A DNA stretch of 17,491 bases from CALZJC01 sp041574955. Lineage in GTDB: Bacteria; Acidobacteriota; Thermoanaerobaculia; Multivoradales; JAHEKO01. The position numbers and the translations under genes are program-made. The stretch spans positions 1 to 17,491 of the forward strand of contig JBFGNS010000093.1 in assembly GCA_041574955.1 (NCBI GenBank), written 5' to 3'. Below, in pieces: positions 6,325 through 13,260 of the stretch (position 1 is its first letter; each line of letters opens with the position of its first letter). Below the pieces are notes generated by a model that saw nothing but the letters and a program-made list of their open reading frames with translations, ran no database searches and had not been told where the DNA came from.

Positions 6325-7497
6325 TCACGCCTCGCCCCACAGGCGGATCGAGTCCGAGAAGGTGCCGGCCTGCTCGCGGATCACCGCGAACTGACCGGTG
6401 TTCTCGGAGTACTTGAACTGGGTGTGGGGGATGCCCTCGCGCTCGAGCGCCGCCACCAGCATCGGCTGCTCGAGCAGCGCCGGATCGCAGAAGCTCGGGG
6501 CGCAGAAGATCACCCCCTCGGCGGCGTGCTCACGCACCGAGTCGACCAGCCAGCCGCCCCGCCTGCCCTCCGGCTGGTAGACCGAGGCGGTCTCGGCCGA
6601 GCGCTCGATGTAGGCGCGCGCCAGCCGGTCGAGCGGGTCGCCGTCCTCGGGCACGTCGCCGCGTATCCAGCGCAGACCGAGCAGCAGGTCGTCGTCGACG
6701 ATCCAGCAGCCGGCACGCTCGAGGGTCAGCAGCAGGCCCAGCGGCGGCTGCTCGCAGAAGGTGCCGACCAGCACCACACGGCTGAGGTCCTGCTCCTGGC
6801 GGCCCCCGGCCTCGGACGCCAGCCGCAGGTAGTCGTCGATCAGCTCGGTGTGCTGCTCCGGCGGCAGCACGTTGCCGGCGCGCAGCAGCGGGAACACCTC
6901 CGAGATCGGGTAGCGCCAGGGCCGGCGGCTGCGCTCGCGGTAGAGGCGGCGCACCGCCCGCCGGTGGCGGTTGTAGACCGCGATCGAGGCGCGCAGCGCG
7001 TCGTCGTCGGGGCGGCGGCCGGCGAGCTCGGCGAGGTCGTCCAGAATGCCTTCCAGCTCGCGCCGCCAGAAGGCTCCTCCGACCTCGGGTGAGAAGTTCT
7101 GCGGCACGTCGACGTAGCGCGCGTAGCGGTCGGGGAACAGCATCTGCCACATACCCGAGAGGTTGCGGATGACGTCGCAGATCGACGGGAACAGCATGCC
7201 GTCGAGGGCGTCCAGCCGCCGGCTCAGCGCCAGCTCGACGGTGCTGCGCGGAATGTGGCAGATGTAGCTCTGGAAGTAGGCATCGCCGCGGATGATCTCC
7301 AGCCGGTCGCCGGCGCCGACCACGCCCACCGGCAGCATGCCGCAGGCGTGGACCAGCTCGCGCGGCACGTAGATCGGCATGTGGCCGACGGCCTTGCGGC
7401 CGGGCGCGGCCTGCTTCCAGGCGCGCACCGCGTCGAGCTCCAGATCCTCGTACAGGCGGTGAAGACGCGCCACCAGCGCGGTCAGCTCGTCGCTCAT
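6325..7497 (-). CDS. bcrC: Benzoyl-CoA reductase subunit C
   Basis: A 390-residue partner of BcrB in the same superfamily. The start ATG (7497-7495) shares one base with the dch stop (TGATG), and GGAGA lies just upstream. Characteristic stretches are GHMPIYVPRELVHACGMLPV (Cys52), RGDAYFQSYICHIPRSTVEL (Cys80), DGMLFPSICDVIRNLSGMWQ (Cys107), VVLVGTFCEQPPLGLLLTLE, GVIFCAPSFCDPALLEQPML and the C-terminal FKYSENTGQFAVIREQAGTF. The three early cysteines correspond to conserved cluster ligands of the HgdB/BcrC family. It sits in the order C-B-A-D known from Thauera. Together with BcrB it forms the site of ring reduction; electrons arrive from the BcrAD activator. Confidence 0.95.
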   Translation of the reverse strand: MSDELTALVARLHRLYEDLELDAVRAWKQAAPGRKAVGHMPIYVPRELVHACGMLPVGVVGAGDRLEIIRGDAYFQSYICHIPRSTVELALSRRLDALDGMLFPSICDVIRNLSGMWQMLFPDRYARYVDVPQNFSPEVGGAFWRRELEGILDDLAELAGRRPDDDALRASIAVYNRHRRAVRRLYRERSRRPWRYPISEVFPLLRAGNVLPPEQHTELIDDYLRLASEAGGRQEQDLSRVVLVGTFCEQPPLGLLLTLERAGCWIVDDDLLLGLRWIRGDVPEDGDPLDRLARAYIERSAETASVYQPEGRRGGWLVDSVREHAAEGVIFCAPSFCDPALLEQPMLVAALEREGIPHTQFKYSENTGQFAVIREQAGTFSDSIRLWGEA

Positions 7498-8279
7498 CAG
7501 CGGTCTCCGCCGCTCTGCCAGCGCGGCTTGCGCTTGGCGAGAAACGCCTGCAGACCCTCGACCGCATCCGGCTCGCTCATCAGCTCGCTCAGGTAGGCCC
7601 GCTCCAGCTCCGGCAGGTCGTGGTCGAGGGCGCGCCGGCCGGCGCGTCGCACCGCTCGGGTGGCGTGCGCCAGGGCGGCCGGCGACAGCGGCACGAGGCG
7701 CCGCGCTATCCAGTCGTCGACCCGCTCGGCCAGCTCACCGGCCGCGACCGTCCGGCTGACCAGCCCGCGGCGGGCGGCTTCGGCGGCCGACCAGCTCTCG
7801 CCGGTGAGGATCAGCTCGGCGGCCGGCCCGGCACCGATCCGCGCCGGCAGCAGGGCGCTGGCCGCCGGCGGGAAGACCGCCAGCTTGATCTCGGGCAAGC
7901 CGAGCCACGCCGAGTCCTCGGCGACGATCAGGTCGCAGGCCAGAGCCAGCTCGAGACCGCCGCCCAGGCAGTGGCCGCGGACCGCCGCGACGGTGGGCGC
8001 CGGGAGGTCCAGCAGCCGTCGCAGCAGGGCGTGCAGCCGGCCGAGCGCCGCCTCGATCTCGCCCGGCAGGTGCTCCTCGACCGAGGCGCCGAAGCTGAAG
8101 TTGGGTCCTTCGCCGATGACCACGACGGCCGCCAGGTCGCCTCGTTTGGTCAGCCCGGTGGCCGCCTCGTCGAGCGCGGTCACCATGGCGCGATCGAGCA
8201 CGTTGGCGGGCGGCGACGCCAGCACCAGCCGCGCCACCCGGCCGCCGGGGTCGAGCTCGAGCCGCGCCGGTGGGCTCAT
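7497..8279 (-). CDS. dch: Cyclohexa-1,5-diene-1-carbonyl-CoA hydratase
   Basis: A 260-residue crotonase-superfamily enzyme that adds water to the dienoyl-CoA product of benzoyl-CoA reductase, giving 6-hydroxycyclohex-1-ene-1-carbonyl-CoA. The start ATG (8279-8277) overlaps the oah stop by four bases (ATGA). The stretch GEGPNFSFGASVEEHLPGE (about 57-75) is the signature I associate with Dch; GASVEEH replaces the usual enoyl-CoA hydratase sequence around the first oxyanion-hole residues. VAAVRGHCLGGGLELALACD (about 98-117) carries the second oxyanion-hole glycines. LGLPEIKLAVFPPAASALLP (about 126-145) contains the region of the catalytic glutamate. The C terminus EPDAVEGLQAFLAKRKPRW is typical of the superfamily. 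Placement between oah and bcrC supports the specific assignment over a general enoyl-CoA hydratase. Confidence 0.93.
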   Translation of the reverse strand: MSPPARLELDPGGRVARLVLASPPANVLDRAMVTALDEAATGLTKRGDLAAVVVIGEGPNFSFGASVEEHLPGEIEAALGRLHALLRRLLDLPAPTVAAVRGHCLGGGLELALACDLIVAEDSAWLGLPEIKLAVFPPAASALLPARIGAGPAAELILTGESWSAAEAARRGLVSRTVAAGELAERVDDWIARRLVPLSPAALAHATRAVRRAGRRALDHDLPELERAYLSELMSEPDAVEGLQAFLAKRKPRWQSGGDR

Positions 8280-9385
8280 CGCGCCACGCTGCGCTCGCCC
8301 TCGAGCCACGGGGCGACCTCGCGTATCAGCTCCTCGTTCCAGCGCGCGCCCTGCGCCAGGCGCCGGCGCAGCAGCACGAAGTCGACTTCGCGGCCGCGCT
8401 CGCGGTCGCCGTGGTGGAAGGCGCGGAAGCCGGCGTTGGCCTCGGTCATCATGTTGAGCGCCAACCACGAGCGGCTGGTCTCGCGGTTGCGGTCCCAGTG
8501 CTCCAGCTTGTGGCTGCGCAGGCTCTCGAGCGTGCGGGTGAGGCAGTCGGGCATGGTGTACAGCAGCTTGGTGCACAGCTCGTCGACCGCGCGGTCGAGC
8601 AGCTCGAGATCGACGGTGCCCCGCGCCACCAGCTCCTTGGCCGCCTGCCGCGCCTCGCCGGTCTTCCACTCACCGAGCACCAGGCGCCCCCAGTCGTCGA
8701 CCAGCCGGTCGGTCACCACCAGGGGGTTGGGCGTCCACTCGCCGTCGACGCGCAGCACCGGCACGATGCCGGTCAGCCCGCCCAGGGCGTAGAAGCGGTG
8801 GGCGCTCCACGGCTCGCACAGGGTGCCGCTCTCCATCGCCCGCTCGATTCCCACGAACAGCGGCAGGAAGTCGGTGGCGCCGCCGATCGGCGCCGAGCCG
8901 TGCTTGGGCCCGGCCTGGCTGAAAACCGCCAGGTCGCTGGCGAGGGAGAAGTCGCAGGCCATGCCGACCTCCTGACCGCCCCCCACCCGCATGCCGTTGA
9001 CCCGGCAGACCACCGGCTTGTCGCACGCCAGCACCGCGCTCACCATGTCGTTGAACAGCCGCATGTACTGGCGGTACTCGCCCGGCGCGCCGGCGTAGAC
9101 CTCGGCGTACTCGCGGGTGTTGCCGCCGGTGCAGAAGGCCCGCTCGCCTGCGCCGGTCACCACCGCCGCCACCGCGCCGCGGTCGTTGGACGCGGCGCGC
9201 AGCGCCAGGATGACCTCCTTGATGGTGTCGGTGGTGTAGCTGTTGAGCTCGCGCGGGTTGTCGAGGGTGATCCACACCGCGTGCAGGTCCTCGACCTCCC
9301 GCCCCTGGCGGTCGCGCACGCCGCGGCGCTCGAACCGGATGTGCTGCGGGGCGAATCCGTCGACCAGATCGTGGTTCTTGTGCAT
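8276..9385 (-). CDS. oah: 6-oxocyclohex-1-ene-1-carbonyl-CoA hydrolase (ring-opening)
   Basis: A 369-residue crotonase-superfamily C-C hydrolase. It hydrates 6-oxocyclohex-1-ene-1-carbonyl-CoA and cleaves the ring, producing 3-hydroxypimelyl-CoA. The start ATG (9385-9383) is supported by GGAGGAGA at 9394-9387 and lies 17 bases after the had stop. Visible family features are WITLDNPRELNSYTTDTIKE (about 38-57), VTGAGERAFCTGGNTREYAE (about 76-95; oxyanion-hole region with GGNTREY), CRVNGMRVGGGQEVGMACDF (about 127-146), FSQAGPKHGSAPIGGATDFL and the long C-terminal half (LCEPWSAHRFYALGGLTGIV). The extra length beyond an ordinary enoyl-CoA hydratase fits Oah, which carries an extended C terminus. 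It is cytoplasmic. Its reading frame stays open upstream through had, but that extension is a shadow. Confidence 0.95.
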   Translation of the reverse strand: MHKNHDLVDGFAPQHIRFERRGVRDRQGREVEDLHAVWITLDNPRELNSYTTDTIKEVILALRAASNDRGAVAAVVTGAGERAFCTGGNTREYAEVYAGAPGEYRQYMRLFNDMVSAVLACDKPVVCRVNGMRVGGGQEVGMACDFSLASDLAVFSQAGPKHGSAPIGGATDFLPLFVGIERAMESGTLCEPWSAHRFYALGGLTGIVPVLRVDGEWTPNPLVVTDRLVDDWGRLVLGEWKTGEARQAAKELVARGTVDLELLDRAVDELCTKLLYTMPDCLTRTLESLRSHKLEHWDRNRETSRSWLALNMMTEANAGFRAFHHGDRERGREVDFVLLRRRLAQGARWNEELIREVAPWLEGERSVAR

Positions 9386-9386
9386 G

Positions 9387-9394
9387 TCTCCTCC
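9387..9394 (-). promoter_or_regulatory. Strong ribosome binding site for oah
   Basis: GGAGGAGA on the minus strand, one base before the ATG triplet, with the core GGAGG at a usable distance. It decides the oah start, because the frame is open for more than 1 kb upstream. Confidence 0.6.
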
Positions 9395-9402
9395 GGCCGG
9401 GT

Positions 9403-10413
9403 TCAGGGTATGAGCACCGGGCGCCGCCGGAACCGCCGGCGGTGCACCGCCGCCAGCACCTCGGGCGCCTCGCTCAGCGGGTGGCGCTCGATGAACGGCA
9501 CCAGCTGGACGCGGCCGTCGAGCACCAGGCGGAGGGCATCCGGGTAGCGCTCCGGCGGGCAGCCCCAGCTGCCGCTCGCGGTGGCGTCGAACGCCATCAG
9601 GTTGGACAGCCGCAGCTCGATCTTGTCGGGCGTGAAGCCCACCACTGCCAGGTGGGCGCCGGGGCCGAGCAGGCCCCAGGCGGTGCGCTGGCCCTCCGGC
9701 GTGCCGCTGGTCTCGAAGATCTTGAGGCCGACGCCGCGGCGGCCGCTGTCGGCGGCGAACGCCTTGACCGCCGCCTTGAGCTGCCGGAACTCCAGGCGGC
9801 CGGCGTCGAGCACCAAGCCGGCACCGTGGCGGGTCAGCGGCTCGAGGCGGCGGGGGTCGACGTCGATCGCCACCACCGCCGCGCCCAGCGCCGCCGCGAT
9901 CTGCACCCCGAAGCCGCCGACGCCGCCGGCGCCGACGAACACCGCCACGTCGTCGGCGGTGAGCCGGGATCTGTGGACGGCCTCGAACGGGGTGGTGACG
10001 GCGTCGGCGACCACCGCCAGCTGCTCGAGATCGATGCCGCCGGGCAGCGGCTCGGGAACCGGGCAGAGCCCGCGCTGCGGCACCACGAGATGGCTGGCGA
10101 AGCCGCCCGGTCCGTCGTTGCCGGGCATGTACTGCCGGTGGCACACGGTCGGCCGGCCCGCGGCGCAGGCCGGGCAGTCGCCGCACGGCACGACCGCCGG
10201 CACCAGGACCGCCGCGCCCAGCCAGCGCTCGGCCCCGGCGCCCGCCGCCACCACGCGGCCGCTGATCTCGTGGCCGAGAACCAGCGGCGGGGGGCGGCGG
10301 GTCGGCACGCCCTCGTAGGCGAAGCCGACGTCGGTGTGGCACACCCCGCAGCCGGCGACCGCCACCACCACCTCGCCGGCGCCGGCGGTGAGCGGCGGCA
10401 GGTCGCAGCGCAC
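9403..10413 (-). CDS. had: 6-hydroxycyclohex-1-ene-1-carbonyl-CoA dehydrogenase
   Basis: A zinc-dependent, NAD-type medium-chain alcohol dehydrogenase. It oxidises 6-hydroxycyclohex-1-ene-1-carbonyl-CoA to the 6-oxo compound, the substrate of Oah. Counting from the GTG at 10413, catalytic zinc ligands are Cys25 (GCGVCHTDVGF) and His48-Glu49 (LVLGHEISGRV). The structural zinc cysteines are 77, 80, 83 and 91 (PCGDCPACAAGRPTVC). The Rossmann motif FVGAGGVGGFGVQIAAALGA is followed by an Asp (VVAIDVD), indicating NAD rather than NADP. The frame continues upstream as IQGAYGYQLDEPGRPL, which matches the expected first strand of this family. True translation therefore probably begins near 10461, where the codon is ATC instead of ATG; the GTG at 10413 is only the first standard start. 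Neighbour oah begins 17 bases downstream. Confidence 0.9.
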   Translation of the reverse strand: MRCDLPPLTAGAGEVVVAVAGCGVCHTDVGFAYEGVPTRRPPPLVLGHEISGRVVAAGAGAERWLGAAVLVPAVVPCGDCPACAAGRPTVCHRQYMPGNDGPGGFASHLVVPQRGLCPVPEPLPGGIDLEQLAVVADAVTTPFEAVHRSRLTADDVAVFVGAGGVGGFGVQIAAALGAAVVAIDVDPRRLEPLTRHGAGLVLDAGRLEFRQLKAAVKAFAADSGRRGVGLKIFETSGTPEGQRTAWGLLGPGAHLAVVGFTPDKIELRLSNLMAFDATASGSWGCPPERYPDALRLVLDGRVQLVPFIERHPLSEAPEVLAAVHRRRFRRRPVLIP

Positions 10414-10538
10414 CAGCGGCCGGCCCGGCTCGTCGAGCTGGTAGCCGTAGGCGCCTTGGATGGCTGGGCTGGGCGTAAGCGCTCCCCGGCGGCCTCATCG
10501 GCTCTCGCCGGTGGCCACGGCACCGGGGAAGCGGGCTG

Positions 10539-10550
10539 GGCCTCGAGGCC
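10539..10550. repeat. 12-bp perfect palindrome upstream of had
   Basis: GGCCTCGAGGCC lies in the 192-base space between the SGNH hydrolase gene and had, where the promoter of the benzoyl-CoA operon would be expected. It could be an operator, but palindromes are common in such GC-rich DNA. No clear -35/-10 pair is visible in this space on the minus strand. Confidence 0.2.
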
Positions 10551-10653
10551 GCCTGGCTGCAGGCTACGGCCGAAGCCGGCGCTACGCACCACGCTGCCAG
10601 GTGGGCGGCCGCCGCCCGAACAGACGGGCGCCGGCGCCGGTCCGGGGACGGGC

Positions 10654-12096
10654 TCAGTCGACGTAGACCGTCAGCAGACCGCTGGCAGCGACCGAGCTTC
10701 CGTTCTCGAACACCACCGCGGTGCCGGCGTGCACCGTGGCGTCACCGCCGGACAGGATCTCGAAGCCGGTGACGGTCACGGTGCCGCACGCCTCATAGAG
10801 GGCGGTGGTCGACAGCTGCCCGGGCCCCACCGTGAGGTCATGTTGGGCTGGGCAGTCGCGCACCTCGAAAGCGCGGTCGGGGGTGGCCGGCGAGCTGCCG
10901 GCCGGGTTGGCGCCGGTGACCCGCCAGAGGTAGTCGCCGGCGGTCAGGCCGAGAGTGGGCTGCGCACTGCAGACGCCGGAAGCGCAGACCGTGGCGGCGT
11001 CGTACCAGGCGTCGTGGACGCCCCCGCCGGCGCCGGTCGTCACCTCGAGCTGGTACTGCACGGTGCTCGCCACCGCCACCCAGCTGAACTCCGGGTCGGT
11101 CTGGAAGGTCGGGCCGCCGGGTGCGAGGGTGGCGCTCTCTCCCGGCGGCGCGTCCCAGTAGGTGAAGCCCTGGGAGGTGGACTGCGGCCCCAGGCCGGCC
11201 GGGCTGCGGGGCTGCACGGTCCAGCTGTAGGCACCGCCGGCAGGCAGCGGAGCGGCCAGCGTCACGCTGCAGCTCGCGCCGCTGCACACGGACAGCGCCT
11301 TGTGCCACAGCGCGTGGAGTACGCCGCCCGCCGCGTCGCGCAGCTCGAGCCGGTAGAAGGTGGCGCCGGAGGCCGTCTGCCAGTCGAAGCTGGGCGAGGC
11401 GGTGACGATGTCCCCGAGCGGCGCGGTGGGCGTCGCCGAGCCCGGCAGGGGGGACACCAGCACGTCGCGGATGTCTCCGGCCATCTGCCAGAAGCCGGCG
11501 TTGTGGGGATGGCCGACCGGATCGTCCGGCCACTGGTCGTAGAGCGTGGCGTACAGGTTGGGGATGCCGGACCAGATGTCGAAGATGCTCACCAGCCAGT
11601 AGTCGTGGTCGACCGCGGACTGCTCCACCAGGTCGGCCAGATAGGCGGCTTCGCCGTTCTTGGCGTGCGGCGTGTTGGAGCCCTTGGCCTTCATCGGGAT
11701 GATCGTTATGTGGACGGTGTCGACGCCCTCGTTGGTGGCCTTGGCGGCCATCTGCTCGAGGTTGAAGTGGGCGGTCTCGGAAGAGATCGAGTTGCTGAAG
11801 ACGTCGTTGGTGCCCTCGCTCAGCAGCACCACCTGCGGCGCCTCCTGTGCCAGCACTCCGTCGAGCCGGGTGAGGCCCTGGGCGGTGGTCTCGCCGCCGA
11901 CGCCCGACTTGACGATGGCCACCGTGCGGCCGGCGCTCTGCAGCAGCGAGACCAGCTTGGCCGGGTAGCCCTCGGTGTTGTTCTCGTCGAGGTAGCCGGC
12001 GGTGATGCTGTCGCCGAAAGCGACGTACTTGAACGGCTGGGCGGCGGCCGCGGCCGGCAGCAGCAGCAGGGCCAGCGAGGCGAGCGCCGCCTTCAC
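10654..12096 (-). CDS. Secreted SGNH-family esterase/lipase with two Fn3-like modules
   Basis: A 480-residue exported protein. The GTG start (12096-12094) overlaps the upstream stop by four bases (GTGA). Residues 1-20 are a signal peptide ending PAAAAAQ. The hydrolase domain (about 22-215) shows the SGNH blocks: KYVAFGDSITAGY (Ser30), KSGVGGETT (Gly67-68), LLSEGTNDVF (Asn97) and DDPVGHPHNAGF with the Asp/His part (Asp192, His196). Two tandem, related sandwich modules follow (about 220-305 and 312-402); each has PxFxW, YxLE, GGVxHAxW or VHDAWY, a paired VCxxGxCS, and YxWxV. The C terminus (from about 405) is a short repetitive strand-rich tail: HDLTVGPGQLSTTALYEACG, then GGDATVHAGTAVVFENGSSV. 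Such tails occur in secreted proteins of Acidobacteriota-like genomes. The substrate is unknown; a deacetylase or esterase acting on polysaccharide or lipid is the usual family range. Confidence 0.88.
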   Translation of the reverse strand: MKAALASLALLLLPAAAAAQPFKYVAFGDSITAGYLDENNTEGYPAKLVSLLQSAGRTVAIVKSGVGGETTAQGLTRLDGVLAQEAPQVVLLSEGTNDVFSNSISSETAHFNLEQMAAKATNEGVDTVHITIIPMKAKGSNTPHAKNGEAAYLADLVEQSAVDHDYWLVSIFDIWSGIPNLYATLYDQWPDDPVGHPHNAGFWQMAGDIRDVLVSPLPGSATPTAPLGDIVTASPSFDWQTASGATFYRLELRDAAGGVLHALWHKALSVCSGASCSVTLAAPLPAGGAYSWTVQPRSPAGLGPQSTSQGFTYWDAPPGESATLAPGGPTFQTDPEFSWVAVASTVQYQLEVTTGAGGGVHDAWYDAATVCASGVCSAQPTLGLTAGDYLWRVTGANPAGSSPATPDRAFEVRDCPAQHDLTVGPGQLSTTALYEACGTVTVTGFEILSGGDATVHAGTAVVFENGSSVAASGLLTVYVD

Positions 12097-13106
12097 GGCT
12101 GCTCCCACTCGAGCTCGACAGTGAGCTCGGCGCCGCCGGCCCGCCAGGTCAGCAGCGGACCCCGGCGGCCGATCTCGACCTCCGGCCGCGGTCGCGGGCT
12201 GTCCGGCGCCACCGCGCGGCGGCGCACCTGCCGCCCCGAACGCGACAGCTCCAGGAGCTGCCAGCTGTCGCCGGCGACGGTGTGGAACAGCAGGTAGGTA
12301 CGGCCGGCACGCGCCAGGAAGCCGGCGGCGAACGAGCCGCGGCCGCCCTGCCAGTCGAGCGCCAGCCAGCGGTCGCCGGCCAGCCGCGCCAGCTGCAGCC
12401 GGTAGTCGCGGCCGTCGAACCGGCTCCAGGCCGCCAGCGCGCCGCCCGGCACGGCGACCACCCCCGGCAGGATGTCGGGCACGCGGTTGTCGTCGAGCAG
12501 CCGGCGGGGCGGTTCGAACGTCTGCCCGTCGCCCCGGCTCCAGTGGATCTCGTCGTCCTCGCCGTCGAACGCCGACCAGAGGATCAGCCAGCTGCCGTCG
12601 TCGAGCACGGTCGCCGACAGCGCCAGCTGGCTGCCGGGCCCGGGTGTGGAGACCCACGGTCCGGGCAGCCACCCGCCGCCGGTCCAGGTCGCGGCGCGCA
12701 CCGCCAGCGAGCGAGGTCCGTCGCCCTCGAGCCAGGCCAGGCCACGCAGCTCGCCGGCGGCCACCAGCGGCACCGGCTGGATCCGGTAGAGGCCGACGCG
12801 GCCGGGCGGCTCCGGCAGCTCGGTCGCGGCCGAGCCGTCGTGGCGCACCAGGTGGAGGCCGCGGCCGGCGCCGTCCTCGGCGTCACCGGCCAGCAGCCAG
12901 CCGCCGGCCAGCTCGGACAGGCCGTACGGCCGGAAGCCCGGCGGCGTCGCCAGCCGCGACTCGCCGTCGACCGACGCCACGCTCACCGCCCCGTCGGGCG
13001 CCGGCGTCAGCCGCAGCCGGCCGCTGGCCGACTCGACCGGCTGCCCGGCAGCCACGCCGGCGGCCACCAGCCAGGCACCCACAGTGAGAACCGCGATCGT
13101 CTTCAT
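12093..13106 (-). CDS. Exported BNR/sialidase-like beta-propeller protein
   Basis: A 337-residue protein from the ATG at 13106-13104. A signal peptide (MKTIAVLTVGAWLVAAGVAA, then GQ) opens it. The body is a run of beta-rich repeats with W-rich turns: LVRHDGSAATELPEPPGRVG, TVLDDGSWLILWSAFDGEDD followed by EIHWSRGDGQTFEPPRRLLD, then VPGGALAAWSRFDGRDYRLQ. The S-x-D-x-G-x-T-F pattern (SRGDGQTF) is an Asp-box typical of sialidase/BNR propellers. No catalytic sialidase residues can be assigned, so an enzymatic role is not claimed. Its stop overlaps the start of the SGNH hydrolase gene by four bases, so the two are translationally coupled and probably act together outside the cytoplasm. Its own start overlaps the stop of a small upstream frame in the same way. 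Confidence 0.75.
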   Translation of the reverse strand: MKTIAVLTVGAWLVAAGVAAGQPVESASGRLRLTPAPDGAVSVASVDGESRLATPPGFRPYGLSELAGGWLLAGDAEDGAGRGLHLVRHDGSAATELPEPPGRVGLYRIQPVPLVAAGELRGLAWLEGDGPRSLAVRAATWTGGGWLPGPWVSTPGPGSQLALSATVLDDGSWLILWSAFDGEDDEIHWSRGDGQTFEPPRRLLDDNRVPDILPGVVAVPGGALAAWSRFDGRDYRLQLARLAGDRWLALDWQGGRGSFAAGFLARAGRTYLLFHTVAGDSWQLLELSRSGRQVRRRAVAPDSPRPRPEVEIGRRGPLLTWRAGGAELTVELEWEQP

Positions 13107-13228
13107 GCCGGAAACCACAGAGTCGACCGGCCCGGCAGGAAGCCGGGCCGGCGGCGGGACGGGTAGTCTACCGCGTGCGTCCGGTCGAGGATGACCGAAC
13201 AAGGGAAGTCGCGCAGATACAGGTGCAT
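13103..13228 (-). pseudogene. Orphan C-terminal coding fragment upstream of the propeller gene
   Basis: In the space between the MerA-like gene and the propeller gene, one minus-strand frame reads protein-like from about 13258: RTEPRLRVRMHLYLRDFPCS, then VILDRTHAVDYPSRRRPGFL and PGRSTLWFPA. It ends at a TGA that overlaps the next ATG by four bases (ATGA), the same coupling seen elsewhere in this window. The only ATG (13228) gives 41 residues and has no ribosome site. Plausible reading continues a few residues further upstream before running into the MerA-like gene. This looks like the tail of a longer gene whose beginning has been lost. I do not recognise the family. It could also be a genuine small leader-type ORF. 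Confidence 0.35.
13127..13151 (-). terminator. Strong GC hairpin downstream of the TVP38-oxidoreductase pair
   Basis: CCGGCCCGGC (13127-13136) pairs perfectly with GCCGGGCCGG (13142-13151) around a five-base loop AGGAA. It lies 110 bases after the MerA-like stop and 21 bases before the propeller ATG. No T-run follows on either strand. It could terminate the upstream operon in a factor-assisted way, or fold in the leader of the next one. It also lies inside the orphan coding fragment. Confidence 0.35.
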
Positions 13229-13260
13229 CCGGACGCGCAGCCGCGGTTCGGTGCGCAGGG

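Noticed and set aside
2639..6416. Plus-strand open frames of 330-370 codons opposite bcrD, bcrA and bcrB.
   Set aside because: They mirror the codon bias of the minus-strand genes, which have clear motifs, overlapping stops and starts, and ribosome sites.
5013..7497. Alternative assignment of BcrBC as 2-hydroxyglutaryl-CoA or related dehydratase subunits.
   Set aside because: The superfamily is shared, but co-location with Dch, Oah, Had and both BcrA and BcrD types is specific to benzoyl-CoA degradation.
9442..12297. A 951-codon plus-strand open frame spanning had and the SGNH hydrolase gene.
   Set aside because: It is low-complexity, crosses two well-supported opposite-strand genes and an intergenic region, and has no recognisable domain. 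It is a product of very high GC content.
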